Origin: Bowdeniella nasicola
GTDB taxonomy: Bacteria > Actinomycetota > Actinomycetes > Actinomycetales > Actinomycetaceae
Length of the DNA: 64,000 nucleotides
Direction: 5' to 3'
Assembly (NCBI GenBank): GCA_030537895.1
Contig: JAUNVA010000008.1
Span: forward strand, 1 to 64,000
Each line of letters starts with the position of its first letter. The first letter of the stretch is position 1. Made by a program: the position numbers and the translations under genes. Below are positions 40,783-49,946 of this stretch, one piece after another. The notes under the pieces were generated by a model that was given only the letters and a program-made list of their open reading frames with translations, did not search any database and was not told where the DNA came from.

Positions 40783-42501
40783 ATGGTGACCGCAGCCGAT
40801 GTGCACGACTGGATCGAGGACGATCCCGATGAGGAGACCGCGAGCGAATTAAAGGATCTGCTGGCCGCCGCCCAGCAGGAGGGCGCGATGGGCGAGGAGG
40901 CCCGCGCCGAACTCGAGGACCGCTTCGATGGCACCCTGCAGTTCGGCACGGCCGGCCTACGCGGGGCTCTCGGGGGCGGACCAAACCGCATGAACCGGGC
41001 CGTCGTCATCCGCGCCGCCGCGGGCCTGGTCTCCTACCTGAAATCCCGCGTGGGAGGAGACTTCACGGTCGCTATCGGATTCGATGCGCGGCACGGCTCC
41101 GAACAGTTCGCGCGCGATACGGCCGCTGTCGTCACGGCCGCGGGAGGGCACGCCTGCCTCATGCCGCGCCCCCTGCCCACGCCGGTGCTTGCCTTTGCGG
41201 TGCGCGACCTTGAAGCCGATGCGGGCGTCATGGTGACGGCTTCGCACAATCCGCCGCAGGATAACGGCTACAAGGTCTACCTCGGGGCGCGCTTCGTCGA
41301 GGAGGAGGGCCGCGGCGCCCAGATCGTCGCGCCGCACGATTCCTTGATCGCGGAACACATCGCCGCCGTCGAGACCGTCGCTGACGTGCCGCGCGCATCC
41401 CAGGGGTGGCAGACCATCGGCGAGGACCTGATCGAGCGCTACCTGCAGCGTTGCGCCTCGCTCGCCCCGGTGGGACGGGCCGGTGCGCTGCGCATCGTGC
41501 TCACCTCGCTGCACGGCGTCGGCGGGACAACGTGCGTGGAGGCGCTGCGCCGAGCCGGTTTCACCGACGTGCACGAGGTGGAACAGCAGGCAACCCCGGA
41601 CCCGGACTTCCCGACGGTTACCTTCCCCAATCCCGAGGAGGAGGGTGCCCTCGATCTGGCCTTCGGCCTGGCGCGCCGGATCGGGGCGGACCTCATCATC
41701 GCGAATGACCCGGACGCGGACCGCGCCTCGGTGGCGGTGCCCACCCGCGAGGGTGGCTGGCGCCAGCTCACGGGTGACGAGGTCGGCCAGCTCCTCGGCG
41801 AGCAGGCCGCCGCGGTGGGCTCGGTCACGGGCCGCGGTCACCTCGCCTGCTCGATCGTCTCCTCGCGGATGCTTCGGTCCATCGCGGCCGCCCACGGCGT
41901 GGCACACAGTGAGACGCTCACGGGCTTCAAGTGGATCGCGCGCGTGCCCGGCCTGACTTACGGCTACGAGGAGGCGCTCGGCTACTGCGTGGATCCCGAG
42001 GCTGTGCGTGACAAGGACGGGATCTCGGCAGCCGTGAAGCTCGCCCTGCTGGCGAGCGACCTCGCAGACCACAACCTCACGATGCTCGACCAGCTGGACC
42101 TGCTCTCGGCCCGCCACGGCGTCCACGCCACGAATCCGCTCACGATACGTGTTGAGGACCTCGCCCTCATCGACGAGGCGATGGCACGGCTGCGTACCGG
42201 TGAGCTGCGCGAACTCGCCGGCTCGCCCGTCGTCGAGACGGTGGACCTCGCCGAGGGGTCAGCCGACCTCCCGCCCACGAACGGGATCCGGTTCCTGACC
42301 GCAGCCGGCGACCGCGTGATCGTGCGCCCCTCGGGTACCGAACCGAAGCTCAAGTGCTACCTCGAGTCGATCGAACCCGTCGGTGCGCAGGGCAACGAGC
42401 TCGACGAGGCGACTCGCATCGCCGTCGCCCAGGCCCGCACTCGCGCCAATGACCGAGTCCGGCGCGTGCGTGCCGATCTCGCGGCCTTCCTCGGTGTGTA
42501 A
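40783..42501 (+). CDS. Phospho-sugar mutase (phosphoglucomutase/phosphomannomutase/phosphopentomutase family)
   Basis: The 572-aa alpha-D-phosphohexomutase has the active-site serine in TASHNPPQDNGYKVY, the Mg loop NDPDADRASV, sugar-recognition GYEEALGY and the phosphate loop RPSGTEPKLKCYLE. AAGGAG is at the end of pnp, so the two genes form one operon. Because it follows pnp, conversion of (deoxy)ribose 1-phosphate to the 5-phosphate is the likely role. The family is broad and hexose substrates are not excluded. Confidence 0.9.
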   Translation: MVTAADVHDWIEDDPDEETASELKDLLAAAQQEGAMGEEARAELEDRFDGTLQFGTAGLRGALGGGPNRMNRAVVIRAAAGLVSYLKSRVGGDFTVAIGFDARHGSEQFARDTAAVVTAAGGHACLMPRPLPTPVLAFAVRDLEADAGVMVTASHNPPQDNGYKVYLGARFVEEEGRGAQIVAPHDSLIAEHIAAVETVADVPRASQGWQTIGEDLIERYLQRCASLAPVGRAGALRIVLTSLHGVGGTTCVEALRRAGFTDVHEVEQQATPDPDFPTVTFPNPEEEGALDLAFGLARRIGADLIIANDPDADRASVAVPTREGGWRQLTGDEVGQLLGEQAAAVGSVTGRGHLACSIVSSRMLRSIAAAHGVAHSETLTGFKWIARVPGLTYGYEEALGYCVDPEAVRDKDGISAAVKLALLASDLADHNLTMLDQLDLLSARHGVHATNPLTIRVEDLALIDEAMARLRTGELRELAGSPVVETVDLAEGSADLPPTNGIRFLTAAGDRVIVRPSGTEPKLKCYLESIEPVGAQGNELDEATRIAVAQARTRANDRVRRVRADLAAFLGV

Positions 42502-42563
42502 CGCACAGGCCGACGAGGCCGACCACGTCGGCTAAAGACGGCGGCCCCCCTGGGCCGAGCGGC

Positions 42564-42605
42564 GTGAGGGCCCCGCACCACGCGGAAGTGGTGCGGGGCC
42601 CTCAC
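42564..42605. terminator. Bidirectional terminator between the mutase gene and deoC
   Basis: A perfect 18-bp stem (42564-42581 with 42588-42605) has a 6-nt loop. It ends the pnp operon from the left and the deo operon from the right. Confidence 0.88.
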
Positions 42606-42635
42606 GGCTACGAGCCACGTGCCCGCGGCGACGTA

Positions 42636-43298
42636 CTAGCCTTCGCGCTCCTGCAATTCGGCCAGGATCGCCGCCGAGCCGGAAAGTCCGAGGCGAGTCG
42701 CGCCCGCCCGCACCATCGCCAGGGCGGCGTCGGCGGTGCGGATCCCGCCGGAGGCCTTCACCCCGAGGCGCGGCGCGACCGTCTCGGCCATGAGCCGCAC
42801 GGCGTGTTCGCTCGCGCCTCCGGCGGGGTGGAACCCGGTAGAGGTCTTCACGTAGTCGGCGCCGGCAGCCTCGGCGCGGCGACACACCTCGACGATCTGC
42901 TCGTCGGTGAGGGCGGCCGATTCGATGATGACCTTCAGGACCGCCTCACCGCATGCCTCGCGCACGGCACGGATCTCGGCCTCGACGTCGTCGAAGGCCT
43001 GCGCCCGCACCAGCGCGAGATTCACGACCATGTCCACCTCGGCGGCGCCGTCGGCCACGGCTCGCGCGGCCTCGGCTGCCTTGACCTCGGCGGTGTGCGC
43101 GCCGGAGGGGAAACCGCACACGGTCGCGACGGTGAGGGCTGCGGTATCACGCAACGGCAGCTGGGAAGGCGAGACGCACACGGCCTTCACGCCGAGCGTC
43201 TTCGCTTCGGACACGAGGTCGGCGACGTCGCTCGCGCTCGCCTCAGGCTTGAGGAGGGTGTGGTCAATCATCGCGGCGAGTTCGGCACGCGTGGTCAT
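42636..43298 (-). CDS. deoC: Deoxyribose-phosphate aldolase
   Basis: The 220-aa class I aldolase cleaves deoxyribose 5-phosphate to acetaldehyde and glyceraldehyde 3-phosphate. The Schiff-base lysine is in the VKTSTGF segment, the second lysine in VKASGGI, and the substrate residues in [11 protein letters not shown] and DMVVN. The start ATG at 43298 overlaps the previous gene's stop by four bases. It is the last gene of the eight-gene nucleoside operon, before a strong terminator. Confidence 0.95.
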   Translation of the reverse strand: MTTRAELAAMIDHTLLKPEASASDVADLVSEAKTLGVKAVCVSPSQLPLRDTAALTVATVCGFPSGAHTAEVKAAEAARAVADGAAEVDMVVNLALVRAQAFDDVEAEIRAVREACGEAVLKVIIESAALTDEQIVEVCRRAEAAGADYVKTSTGFHPAGGASEHAVRLMAETVAPRLGVKASGGIRTADAALAMVRAGATRLGLSGSAAILAELQEREG

Positions 43299-44011
43299 GG
43301 GTGATCCTGTTCTGCCGGCATCCCGGCGGTTGGTTGCGTGAGGTCGGGGATGACGACGGCGCGCAGGCGGCTCCAGTGGCCGAAGGCGGCACGCCGGCGT
43401 TCCCCCACGAGGTCGGCGAGCGCGAGCGAATGCAGGGTCGCGGAGGCCGGCTCGTAAATGTTGATGCCCGCGCCACCCTTCGGTGGGACGGCGAGCACGA
43501 CGTGTCGCGGCAGGCGCCGCGTGAGGCTCTCGTGGGAGCCGCCTCCCACGTAGAGCAGGCACGGCACACCCGCGTCCATCGCGGCGCCGATCTCGGGCAA
43601 GCCCGAGCGTCGACCGGGTCGCGGGCCCACCCAGCGGGTGAGAAAACGGTAGTCGCCGTAACGGGCGAGCTCTGCGGCGTGCGCCGGATGGGTGCCCCAC
43701 GGTGCCGGCCACGGCAGCCCGCGGCGGGCCCGCAGGGCGGATCGCACGTGGCGCTGAGCCACCTCGAAGCGCACCGCGAGTGGCAGCTCGAGTCCCCACG
43801 CCCACGTGGGCACCTCGGGCGGGATCGGGCCGTCCGGAGGCAGAGGGCTTCCGGCCAGCCAGGAGGCGAGAGTGGCATCCCCGCTGGCGGCGAGCATCAC
43901 GAGGGCCGCCGCACCGCAGCTGCGCGCGTCAGCCTGAACGAGCGGTACGCCCTCGAAATGGACGGGCAGCACCGCGGCGGAGGGGGAGGTAGCGGACAGC
44001 GGCGTCATCAT
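43295..44011 (-). CDS. Papain/C39-like protein of unknown function inside the deo operon
   Basis: The 238-aa protein has no signal peptide or TM helix, so it should be cytoplasmic. Q26-x5-C32 in [16 protein letters not shown] matches the oxyanion Gln and catalytic Cys of papain/C39-like enzymes, and H170 in LPRHVVLAV followed by an acidic residue in INIYEPAS would complete the triad. The gene is fused by overlap to both neighbours (TAATG with deoA, ATGA with deoC), so it is expressed with them. Its substrate and role are unknown. It may be a protease or transglutaminase-like enzyme that tunes nucleoside catabolism (inference). I recognise the fold tentatively, not the protein family. Confidence 0.6.
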   Translation of the reverse strand: MMTPLSATSPSAAVLPVHFEGVPLVQADARSCGAAALVMLAASGDATLASWLAGSPLPPDGPIPPEVPTWAWGLELPLAVRFEVAQRHVRSALRARRGLPWPAPWGTHPAHAAELARYGDYRFLTRWVGPRPGRRSGLPEIGAAMDAGVPCLLYVGGGSHESLTRRLPRHVVLAVPPKGGAGINIYEPASATLHSLALADLVGERRRAAFGHWSRLRAVVIPDLTQPTAGMPAEQDHP

Positions 44012-45294
44012 TAGCGCATCCGGTCGAGCACGATCGAGGGCCGCGCCGAGTACGTCTCGCCGATCTCGACGGCATCCGCGAGGGCCTGCTCGGCGCGCGC
44101 GAAACGCTCCGGGGTCGCGGTGTGCATCGTGAAGATCGGCTCGCCCGCGCGCACCCGGTCACCCGGTTTGGCGTGGATTTCGACGCCGGCTTCGGCCTGC
44201 ACGGGATCTTCCTTACGGGCGCGGCCCGCGCCGAGCCGCCAGGCAGCGACACCGACCGCCAGGGCGTCCATGTGGGTGATGACGCCATCGCGGCTCGCGC
44301 GAACGTCACTGGTCTCGGGCGCCACGGGAAGCGGCGCATCGGGATCTCCCCCCTGGGCGCGAATCATGTCGCGCCACACATCCATGGCACGGCCGTCCTG
44401 CAGGGCGGCTTCCACGTCGACGTCGTCCTTGCCGGCCGCGGCGAGCATCTCGCGGGCCAGCTCACAGGTCAGCTCGACGACGTCGGCAGGTCCTCCCCCG
44501 CTCAGGACGTCGAGGCTTTCGGCGACCTCGAGGGCGTTGCCGGCGGTGCGCCCCAGCGGGGCATCCATGTCGGTCAGCAGGGCCCGCGTACGCACTCCGG
44601 CGTCGCTGCCGAGCTCCACCATGACGCGCGCGAGTTCTCGGGCCTGGTCGAGGTCCTTCATGAAGGCACCGGAGCCGACCTTCACGTCGAGGACGAGTGA
44701 ATCGGTGCCCTCAGCGATTTTCTTGGACATGATCGAGGACGCGATGAGAGGAATGGCCTCCACGGTGGAGGTGATGTCGCGTAGCGCGTAGAGCTTCTTG
44801 TCGGCCGGGGCGAGGGAGGCGCCGGCCGCACAGATGACGGCGCGCACGGTGGCCAGCTGGTCCATGAGTTCGCGTTCGCTCAGGTCGGCCCGCCAGCCGG
44901 GGATCGCCTCCATCTTGTCGAGGGTCCCGCCCGTGTGACCGAGACCCCGGCCAGACAGCTGCGGGACCGCCACGTCAAAGACGGCGACGAGCGGCGCGAG
45001 CGGCAGCGTGATCTTATCGCCCACGCCGCCCGTCGAGTGTTTGTCTGCCGTGGGGTAGGGCAGGGCCGAGAAATCCATGCGCTCACCAGAGTCGATCATG
45101 GCGTGCGTCCACCGGTGGATCTCCTCACGGCTCATGCCGTTCAGGAAGATCGCCATCGTGAGGGCACTCATCTGTTCATCGGCGACGACGCCGCGCGTGT
45201 AGGCGTCCACGACCCAGTCGATCTGCTCGCCGCTCAGGCGGCCACGATCACGTTTGGTGCGGATGACGTCGACGACGTCAAAGGGCTCACTCAT
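44011..45294 (-). CDS. deoA: Thymidine/pyrimidine-nucleoside phosphorylase
   Basis: The 427-aa protein has an N-terminal helical domain (VDVIRTKRDRGRLSGEQIDWVVDAYTRG) and the phosphate-binding signature KHSTGGVGDKITLPLAPLVA, then SGRGLGHTGGTLDKMEAIPG and the C-terminal PYNP domain (GVAAWRLGAGRARKEDPVQAEAGV). It phosphorolyses thymidine, deoxyuridine or uridine. The ATG at 45294 overlaps cdd by eight bases. The order cdd-deoA is functional: deaminated deoxycytidine feeds it directly. Confidence 0.95.
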   Translation of the reverse strand: MSEPFDVVDVIRTKRDRGRLSGEQIDWVVDAYTRGVVADEQMSALTMAIFLNGMSREEIHRWTHAMIDSGERMDFSALPYPTADKHSTGGVGDKITLPLAPLVAVFDVAVPQLSGRGLGHTGGTLDKMEAIPGWRADLSERELMDQLATVRAVICAAGASLAPADKKLYALRDITSTVEAIPLIASSIMSKKIAEGTDSLVLDVKVGSGAFMKDLDQARELARVMVELGSDAGVRTRALLTDMDAPLGRTAGNALEVAESLDVLSGGGPADVVELTCELAREMLAAAGKDDVDVEAALQDGRAMDVWRDMIRAQGGDPDAPLPVAPETSDVRASRDGVITHMDALAVGVAAWRLGAGRARKEDPVQAEAGVEIHAKPGDRVRAGEPIFTMHTATPERFARAEQALADAVEIGETYSARPSIVLDRMR

Positions 45295-45721
45295 GGGTAC
45301 TCCTTGGGGTCGGGTCAGGCACGACGGCGTCGAGGTCTCCCCCGCCGAAGGCGCCCGGCAGGATCTCACTCATGGGCCGAATACCGTCCGGCATCTGCAC
45401 GAGGAGGTCGGCCCCGCCGTGTTCGCTCAGGAGCTGACGACAGCGCCCGCACGGGGCGATGGCCTCGCCGTGCGCGTTCACACAGGCGAGGGCGCGCAGC
45501 GTGCCGCCGCCCGTGTTGATGAGTTCGGAAACGAGCCCGCATTCGGCACACAGGCCCACCCCGTAGGCGGCATTTTCGACATTGCACCCCGTGACGATGC
45601 GCCCGTCGTCGGTCAGAGCAGCGGCGCCCACTGGGTAGCGGGAATAGGGGGCGTAGGCCCGCCGCATGGCGTGCAGCGCGGCGGCGTTCAGTTCCGCCCA
45701 ATGGATCTCGGATGTGGTCAT
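45287..45721 (-). CDS. cdd: Cytidine deaminase
   Basis: The 144-aa homotetrameric-type zinc enzyme is encoded here. The zinc and proton-shuttle motif is CAECGLVSEL (Cys-Ala-Glu) and the other two zinc ligands are in PCGRCRQ; the N-terminal segment MRRAYAPYSRYPVGAA binds the nucleoside. It converts (deoxy)cytidine to (deoxy)uridine. It follows the second permease after eight bases. Confidence 0.95.
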   Translation of the reverse strand: MTTSEIHWAELNAAALHAMRRAYAPYSRYPVGAAALTDDGRIVTGCNVENAAYGVGLCAECGLVSELINTGGGTLRALACVNAHGEAIAPCGRCRQLLSEHGGADLLVQMPDGIRPMSEILPGAFGGGDLDAVVPDPTPRSTHE

Positions 45722-45729
45722 GATGTGGC

Positions 45730-47001
45730 CTAAGGGTAGGGCTTGCCCTCCATAGCGGGCGGACGCACCGCTCCCACGAACCCGGCGACGGCGAGGATCG
45801 TCACCAGGTAGGGGATCATGAGGAGGAACTCGTAGGGGATCGTGTTGTTGACGCCCTGCATAACGAAGCCCAGGTTGGTTGCGAACCCGAAGATGGCGGC
45901 GGCTGCCACCGCGCCCTTCGGGTTCCATTTCCCGAGGATCATCGCGGCGAGAGCGATGAAGCCGTTACCGGCAGCCATGTTCTTCGTGAAGGCAAGGCCG
46001 AGCCCAATCGAGAAGAAGGCACCGCCGAGCCCGGCGAGTGCGCCCCCTAGCATGACGGCCCGCCAGCGGGTCCGGTTGACCTTGATCCCCACCGTATCGG
46101 CGGCCTTCGGGTGCTCGCCGCAGGCCCGTAGGCGCAGGCCCCAACGGGAGCGGAACAGCATGATCTGCAGGCCCACCACGATCACATACATCGCGTAGAC
46201 GAGGATCGACTGATTGAAGAAGACCGGACCGATCACGGGGATGTCGGACAGGAGCGGGATCGGCAAGCGTCCGAGCTGCACGGCACGGTTGAGACGCGCC
46301 GGGTCCTCCGACAGCCAGGAGGAATACAGGAAGGACGTCAGGCCGAGCACGAGCATGTTGAGCACGACGCCGACGATGATGTGGTCGACGCGGTACTTGA
46401 TCGTGAACAGGCCGAGCAGGAGGCTGACGAGGACTCCCGCGAGCGGCGCGAGCAGCATCCCGAGCACGGGGCTCGAGGAGAGGGAGGCGACGAGGGCACC
46501 GAGGAAGGCACCGGCCAACAACTGACCTTCGATCGCGATGTTGATCGTGCCGGAGCGTTCACATACGACGCCCGACAGGGCCCCCAGGATCAGGGGCACG
46601 GCGAAGGCGACCGAACCCTGCAGGAGCTGCACGACGGGCATGGTTGCGCCCTCCTGGCCGGCAACCACCCACACGAGGAAGGCGAGCACGAAGGCCACGC
46701 CCGTGAGCCCCATCATCAGGCCGACGCGTCCCTTACGCTGCACCGCCAGGTAGGTGGCAAGACCGGCGAAGACGAGGGCGGCGATCGCAAAGAGCCACGT
46801 CACGGTGTCGGCGTCGATGTGCCAGTCAGGCAGGGTGAAACGCGCGGAGGCGCCGCGCATGGAAAACACCGACTCGCCTTCGGCCAGGTAGGCAAACACC
46901 ACGGAGGCGAGCGCCATGACGATCGCGGCGATCGGGAAACGCCACTGGATGGGAGTCTTCGCTCGTGGCGCGTGCGTTGCGGGTTGGCTCATGGTGCTCA
47001 C
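45730..47001 (-). CDS. Nucleoside ABC transporter permease (second subunit)
   Basis: The 423-aa membrane protein is started at GTG 47001, which overlaps the preceding gene's stop (GTGA) with AGGAGG seven bases upstream; ATG 46992 is an alternative. It has about ten TM helices in the branched-chain/BPD_transp_2 family. The central segment IAIEGQLLAGAFLGALVASL and TVGIKVNRTRWRAVMLGGALAGLGGAFFSI are characteristic of this family. It pairs with the other permease to move nucleosides. Confidence 0.9.
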   Translation of the reverse strand: MSTMSQPATHAPRAKTPIQWRFPIAAIVMALASVVFAYLAEGESVFSMRGASARFTLPDWHIDADTVTWLFAIAALVFAGLATYLAVQRKGRVGLMMGLTGVAFVLAFLVWVVAGQEGATMPVVQLLQGSVAFAVPLILGALSGVVCERSGTINIAIEGQLLAGAFLGALVASLSSSPVLGMLLAPLAGVLVSLLLGLFTIKYRVDHIIVGVVLNMLVLGLTSFLYSSWLSEDPARLNRAVQLGRLPIPLLSDIPVIGPVFFNQSILVYAMYVIVVGLQIMLFRSRWGLRLRACGEHPKAADTVGIKVNRTRWRAVMLGGALAGLGGAFFSIGLGLAFTKNMAAGNGFIALAAMILGKWNPKGAVAAAAIFGFATNLGFVMQGVNNTIPYEFLLMIPYLVTILAVAGFVGAVRPPAMEGKPYP

Positions 47002-48272
47002 GCCGCCACCTCCTTCTTCGCGGTCCTGGCCCGCGGGGCGCGCGCCTCACGGTCGGGGTCGGGCAGGCGGAACACCCACCGCACCAACGGTGGGGCCGCA
47101 ATGAACAAGACGATGACCGCCTGCGCGACCTGCACAATGTCGACGGGGATCCCCGCGGCGGCCTGCATCTGGGCGGCGCCGGCATTCAGAGCCCCGAAGA
47201 GGAATCCGGCGAAAACGACGCCGCTCGGGCGGGATCGCCCAAGCAGGGCGACGGTGATCGCGTCGAACCCGAAGGAGGCGGCCACGCCGTTGGACAAGAA
47301 CCGCTCCGTGCCGAGCACGGGTCCGGTCGCGCCGAGCCCGGCGAGGGCGCCGGCGATGATCATCGTGAGGATGATCGTGCGGTTCACGGATACGCCCGCG
47401 GTGCGGGCGGCGGCGGGGTTCGCCCCAGCGGCGCGGATTTCGAAGCCGAGCGTGGAACGCTCAAGGAGCCACCACACGAACACGGCGGCGAGGAGCGCCA
47501 CGATGATGCCCGAATGCAGCCGGAAGGGCGAGCCGATGAGCAGGGGGTAGACGGCGGAGGAGGACATCTGCTCGGACTTGCCTGCGAAACCCTGACCGAT
47601 GTACGTCGTCGTCTTCAAGCAGTAGGACAGGAGGTAGAGCGCCACCGAGTTGAGCATGATCGTCACGATCACCTCGTTGGCGCCGGCGCGGGCCTTCAAG
47701 ATACCGGGAATCGCGCCCCAGATCGCGCCGCCGAGGGCGGCACCGATGACGGCCACCAGGAGGTGCAGGCCGAGGGGAAGTTCCCACGCGATGCCAACGT
47801 AGCCGCCGAGGAGAGCACCGAGGATCAGCTGCCCCTGCGCGCCGATATTGAACAGGCCAGCCCGGAATGCGAGAGCCACCGACAGACCCGCGAAGATGAG
47901 CGGGACCGAGTTCGTGATCGATTCGGTGATCGGGCGCAGCATGCTCGGCAGCGAGTCGGCCTGGTAGTCGAAGAGTGCCCCACGGAATAGGGAGGTGAAG
48001 TACCCCGAGAAGGAATGGCCTACGGCGCCAAAGAAGTCTGAGGGGCGAGCAAACAGGTAGGAGGCCGTCTCCTGGACCCGGGCGTCGAACATCGCGACGA
48101 GGACGGCTCCGATGACGAGAGCGAGGACGATCGCAAGGGCGATCACCATCCCGCTCGAGGCCATCACGTCGTGGATGAGTGAGCGGCCCGGCGCCCGCTT
48201 CGGGGATGCGTCGGCCTCGCCGGGTTGCTGAATCGGGGTCGGATCGGCGTCGGGTTGGGTGGACTGGGTCAT
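46998..48272 (-). CDS. Nucleoside ABC transporter permease (first subunit)
   Basis: The 424-aa membrane protein has a polar N-terminal extension (about 1-35), followed by about ten TM helices in the BPD_transp_2 family. The FNIGAQGQLILGALLGGYVGI and RTAGVSVNRTIILTMIIAGALAGLGATG segments mirror those of the second permease, indicating a heterodimer. It overlaps the ATPase gene by four bases. It is predicted to transport purine and pyrimidine nucleosides, given the BMP protein and catabolic genes around it. Confidence 0.9.
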   Translation of the reverse strand: MTQSTQPDADPTPIQQPGEADASPKRAPGRSLIHDVMASSGMVIALAIVLALVIGAVLVAMFDARVQETASYLFARPSDFFGAVGHSFSGYFTSLFRGALFDYQADSLPSMLRPITESITNSVPLIFAGLSVALAFRAGLFNIGAQGQLILGALLGGYVGIAWELPLGLHLLVAVIGAALGGAIWGAIPGILKARAGANEVIVTIMLNSVALYLLSYCLKTTTYIGQGFAGKSEQMSSSAVYPLLIGSPFRLHSGIIVALLAAVFVWWLLERSTLGFEIRAAGANPAAARTAGVSVNRTIILTMIIAGALAGLGATGPVLGTERFLSNGVAASFGFDAITVALLGRSRPSGVVFAGFLFGALNAGAAQMQAAAGIPVDIVQVAQAVIVLFIAAPPLVRWVFRLPDPDREARAPRARTAKKEVAA

Positions 48273-49810
48273 GACTCCTCCTGGGCGACGCCAGCCTGGG
48301 CGACGGCTTCGTCGTGGGGGACGCCGGCCATCATGAGGCCGAGCACGGAACGGGGGGTATCGGGATCCACGATGCCGACGATGCGACCGCGATACATGAC
48401 GACGATCCGGTCGGCGAGCCCGTAGACCTCGTCCAATTCGGTCGAAATGATGAGGACAGGGACGCCCTCGTCACGTTCGGCAACGACCCGCGAGTGCACG
48501 AACTCGATCGAACCGACGTCGAGGCCGCGGGTGGGTTGCGATGCCACGAGTAGCCGGAGGCTCCGCGACATTTCGCGCGCGAGAATGACCTTTTGCTGGT
48601 TACCGCCGGACAGCGTGGAGATGGGGTCACGCACCGAGGTGACGCGCACATCGAACTCCTCGCGCAGCTTCTCGGCATTGTCCCCGACAACGGAGGGTTT
48701 CATCGACATGCCTGAGGCAAACGGGGGCCGGTCATAGACGTCCAGGATCATATTTTCGGCGATGGAGAAGGTCGCGATCATGCCGTCGGTCGAGCGGTCC
48801 TCGGGGACGAACCCGATCCCGGCGCGCAGCCGGTCCTTGACCGAGGCGCCCGCCAGGTTGGTGCCGTCAAGCGTGATTTGGCCCGCGGAGACCTCGCGCA
48901 GTCCGAGGATCGCCTCGGCAAGTTCGGTCTGGCCGTTACCTTGCACTCCGGCGACGGCGACGATCTCGCCGGCGTGCACGGTGAGAGAGACGTCATCGAC
49001 GACGGCGCGGCCGAGCGAGTCCAGGACGGTGAGGTCGCGGACGACGAAGGAGGCCTCACCGATGTGGGCCGCTTCCTTGGTGACGCCCAGGTCGACGGCG
49101 CGGCCCACCATGGCGGAGGCGAGCTCGGACTCGGAGGCGTCCGGCCGGGCGGTGCCGACCACCGTGCCGCGCCGGATCACCGTGATGCGGTCGGCGACGG
49201 CCTTGACCTCGCGCAGTTTATGGGTGATGAGGATGATCGAGCGGCCCTGTCCCTTGAGCTCGCGCATGATCTGGAGCAGCTCGTCGGTTTCCTGGGGGGT
49301 GAGGACGGCGGTGGGCTCATCCAAGATCAGGATCTCGGCATCGCGGGAGAGTGCCTTGATGATCTCGACGCGCTGCTGGGCGCCAACGGAGAGGTCCTCG
49401 ATGGTGGCGTCCGGGTCGATATCGAAGCCGAACCGGTCAGAAAGTTCGCGCACCTTGGCGGCGGCCCGCTCCGTGTCGATGATGCCGAGGGCGCCGGTCG
49501 GCTCGTAGCCGAGCGCGACCGATTCGGCGACCGTGAAGACGGGCACGAGCATGAAGTGCTGGTGGACCATGCCGATGCCGGCAGCAACGGCGTCGCCGGG
49601 ACCCGAGAAATGGACCGGCTCGTCGTCGATCAGGATCTGGCCGCCGTCGGGGCGGTAGAGCCCGTACAGCACATTCATGAGGGTCGACTTGCCGGCGCCG
49701 TTTTCACCCAGGAGGGCGTGGATTTCGCCGGGTTGGACAACGAGGTCGATGGAGTCATTCGCGACCAGCGGGCCGAAGACCTTCGTGATCTGGCGAAGTT
49801 CAAGTTTCAC
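48269..49810 (-). CDS. Nucleoside ABC transporter ATPase with two nucleotide-binding domains
   Basis: The 513-aa protein has two ABC domains. The first has Walker A GENGAGKSTLMNVLYG, Q-loop HQHFMLVP, signature LSVGAQQRVEI and Walker B ILILDEPTAVL. The second lacks a good Walker A (GVQGNGQTEL) but has signature SGGNQQKVILARE and a Walker B with ASQPTRGLD. This asymmetry is usual in monosaccharide/nucleoside importers. It powers the two permeases encoded downstream. Confidence 0.93.
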   Translation of the reverse strand: MKLELRQITKVFGPLVANDSIDLVVQPGEIHALLGENGAGKSTLMNVLYGLYRPDGGQILIDDEPVHFSGPGDAVAAGIGMVHQHFMLVPVFTVAESVALGYEPTGALGIIDTERAAAKVRELSDRFGFDIDPDATIEDLSVGAQQRVEIIKALSRDAEILILDEPTAVLTPQETDELLQIMRELKGQGRSIILITHKLREVKAVADRITVIRRGTVVGTARPDASESELASAMVGRAVDLGVTKEAAHIGEASFVVRDLTVLDSLGRAVVDDVSLTVHAGEIVAVAGVQGNGQTELAEAILGLREVSAGQITLDGTNLAGASVKDRLRAGIGFVPEDRSTDGMIATFSIAENMILDVYDRPPFASGMSMKPSVVGDNAEKLREEFDVRVTSVRDPISTLSGGNQQKVILAREMSRSLRLLVASQPTRGLDVGSIEFVHSRVVAERDEGVPVLIISTELDEVYGLADRIVVMYRGRIVGIVDPDTPRSVLGLMMAGVPHDEAVAQAGVAQEES

Positions 49811-49910
49811 TGGGCTGTTCCTGTCTGATGGCCCGCGTCGTCGCGAGCGGTGGTCCGACTCGAGCGCGGACCTGGCTGAACGTTCCCGAGGCTGGCCCGG
49901 GTCCGGAAGG

Positions 49911-49939
49911 ACCCGGCCCGCGCCGGGCGCGGGCCGGGT
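49911..49939 (-). terminator. Intercistronic hairpin after the BMP lipoprotein gene
   Basis: A 12-bp perfect GC stem (49911-49922 with 49928-49939) with a 5-nt loop lies eight bases after the stop. No T-tract follows, so it more likely stabilises the upstream message, giving extra binding-protein transcript, than fully terminating. Confidence 0.6.
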
Positions 49940-49946
49940 GTGTGCC

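Noticed and set aside
46381..47550. Long open frames opposite the nucleoside permeases
   Set aside because: They are antisense shadows, rich in Glu, Gly, Arg and His as expected from reversed high-GC transmembrane coding.
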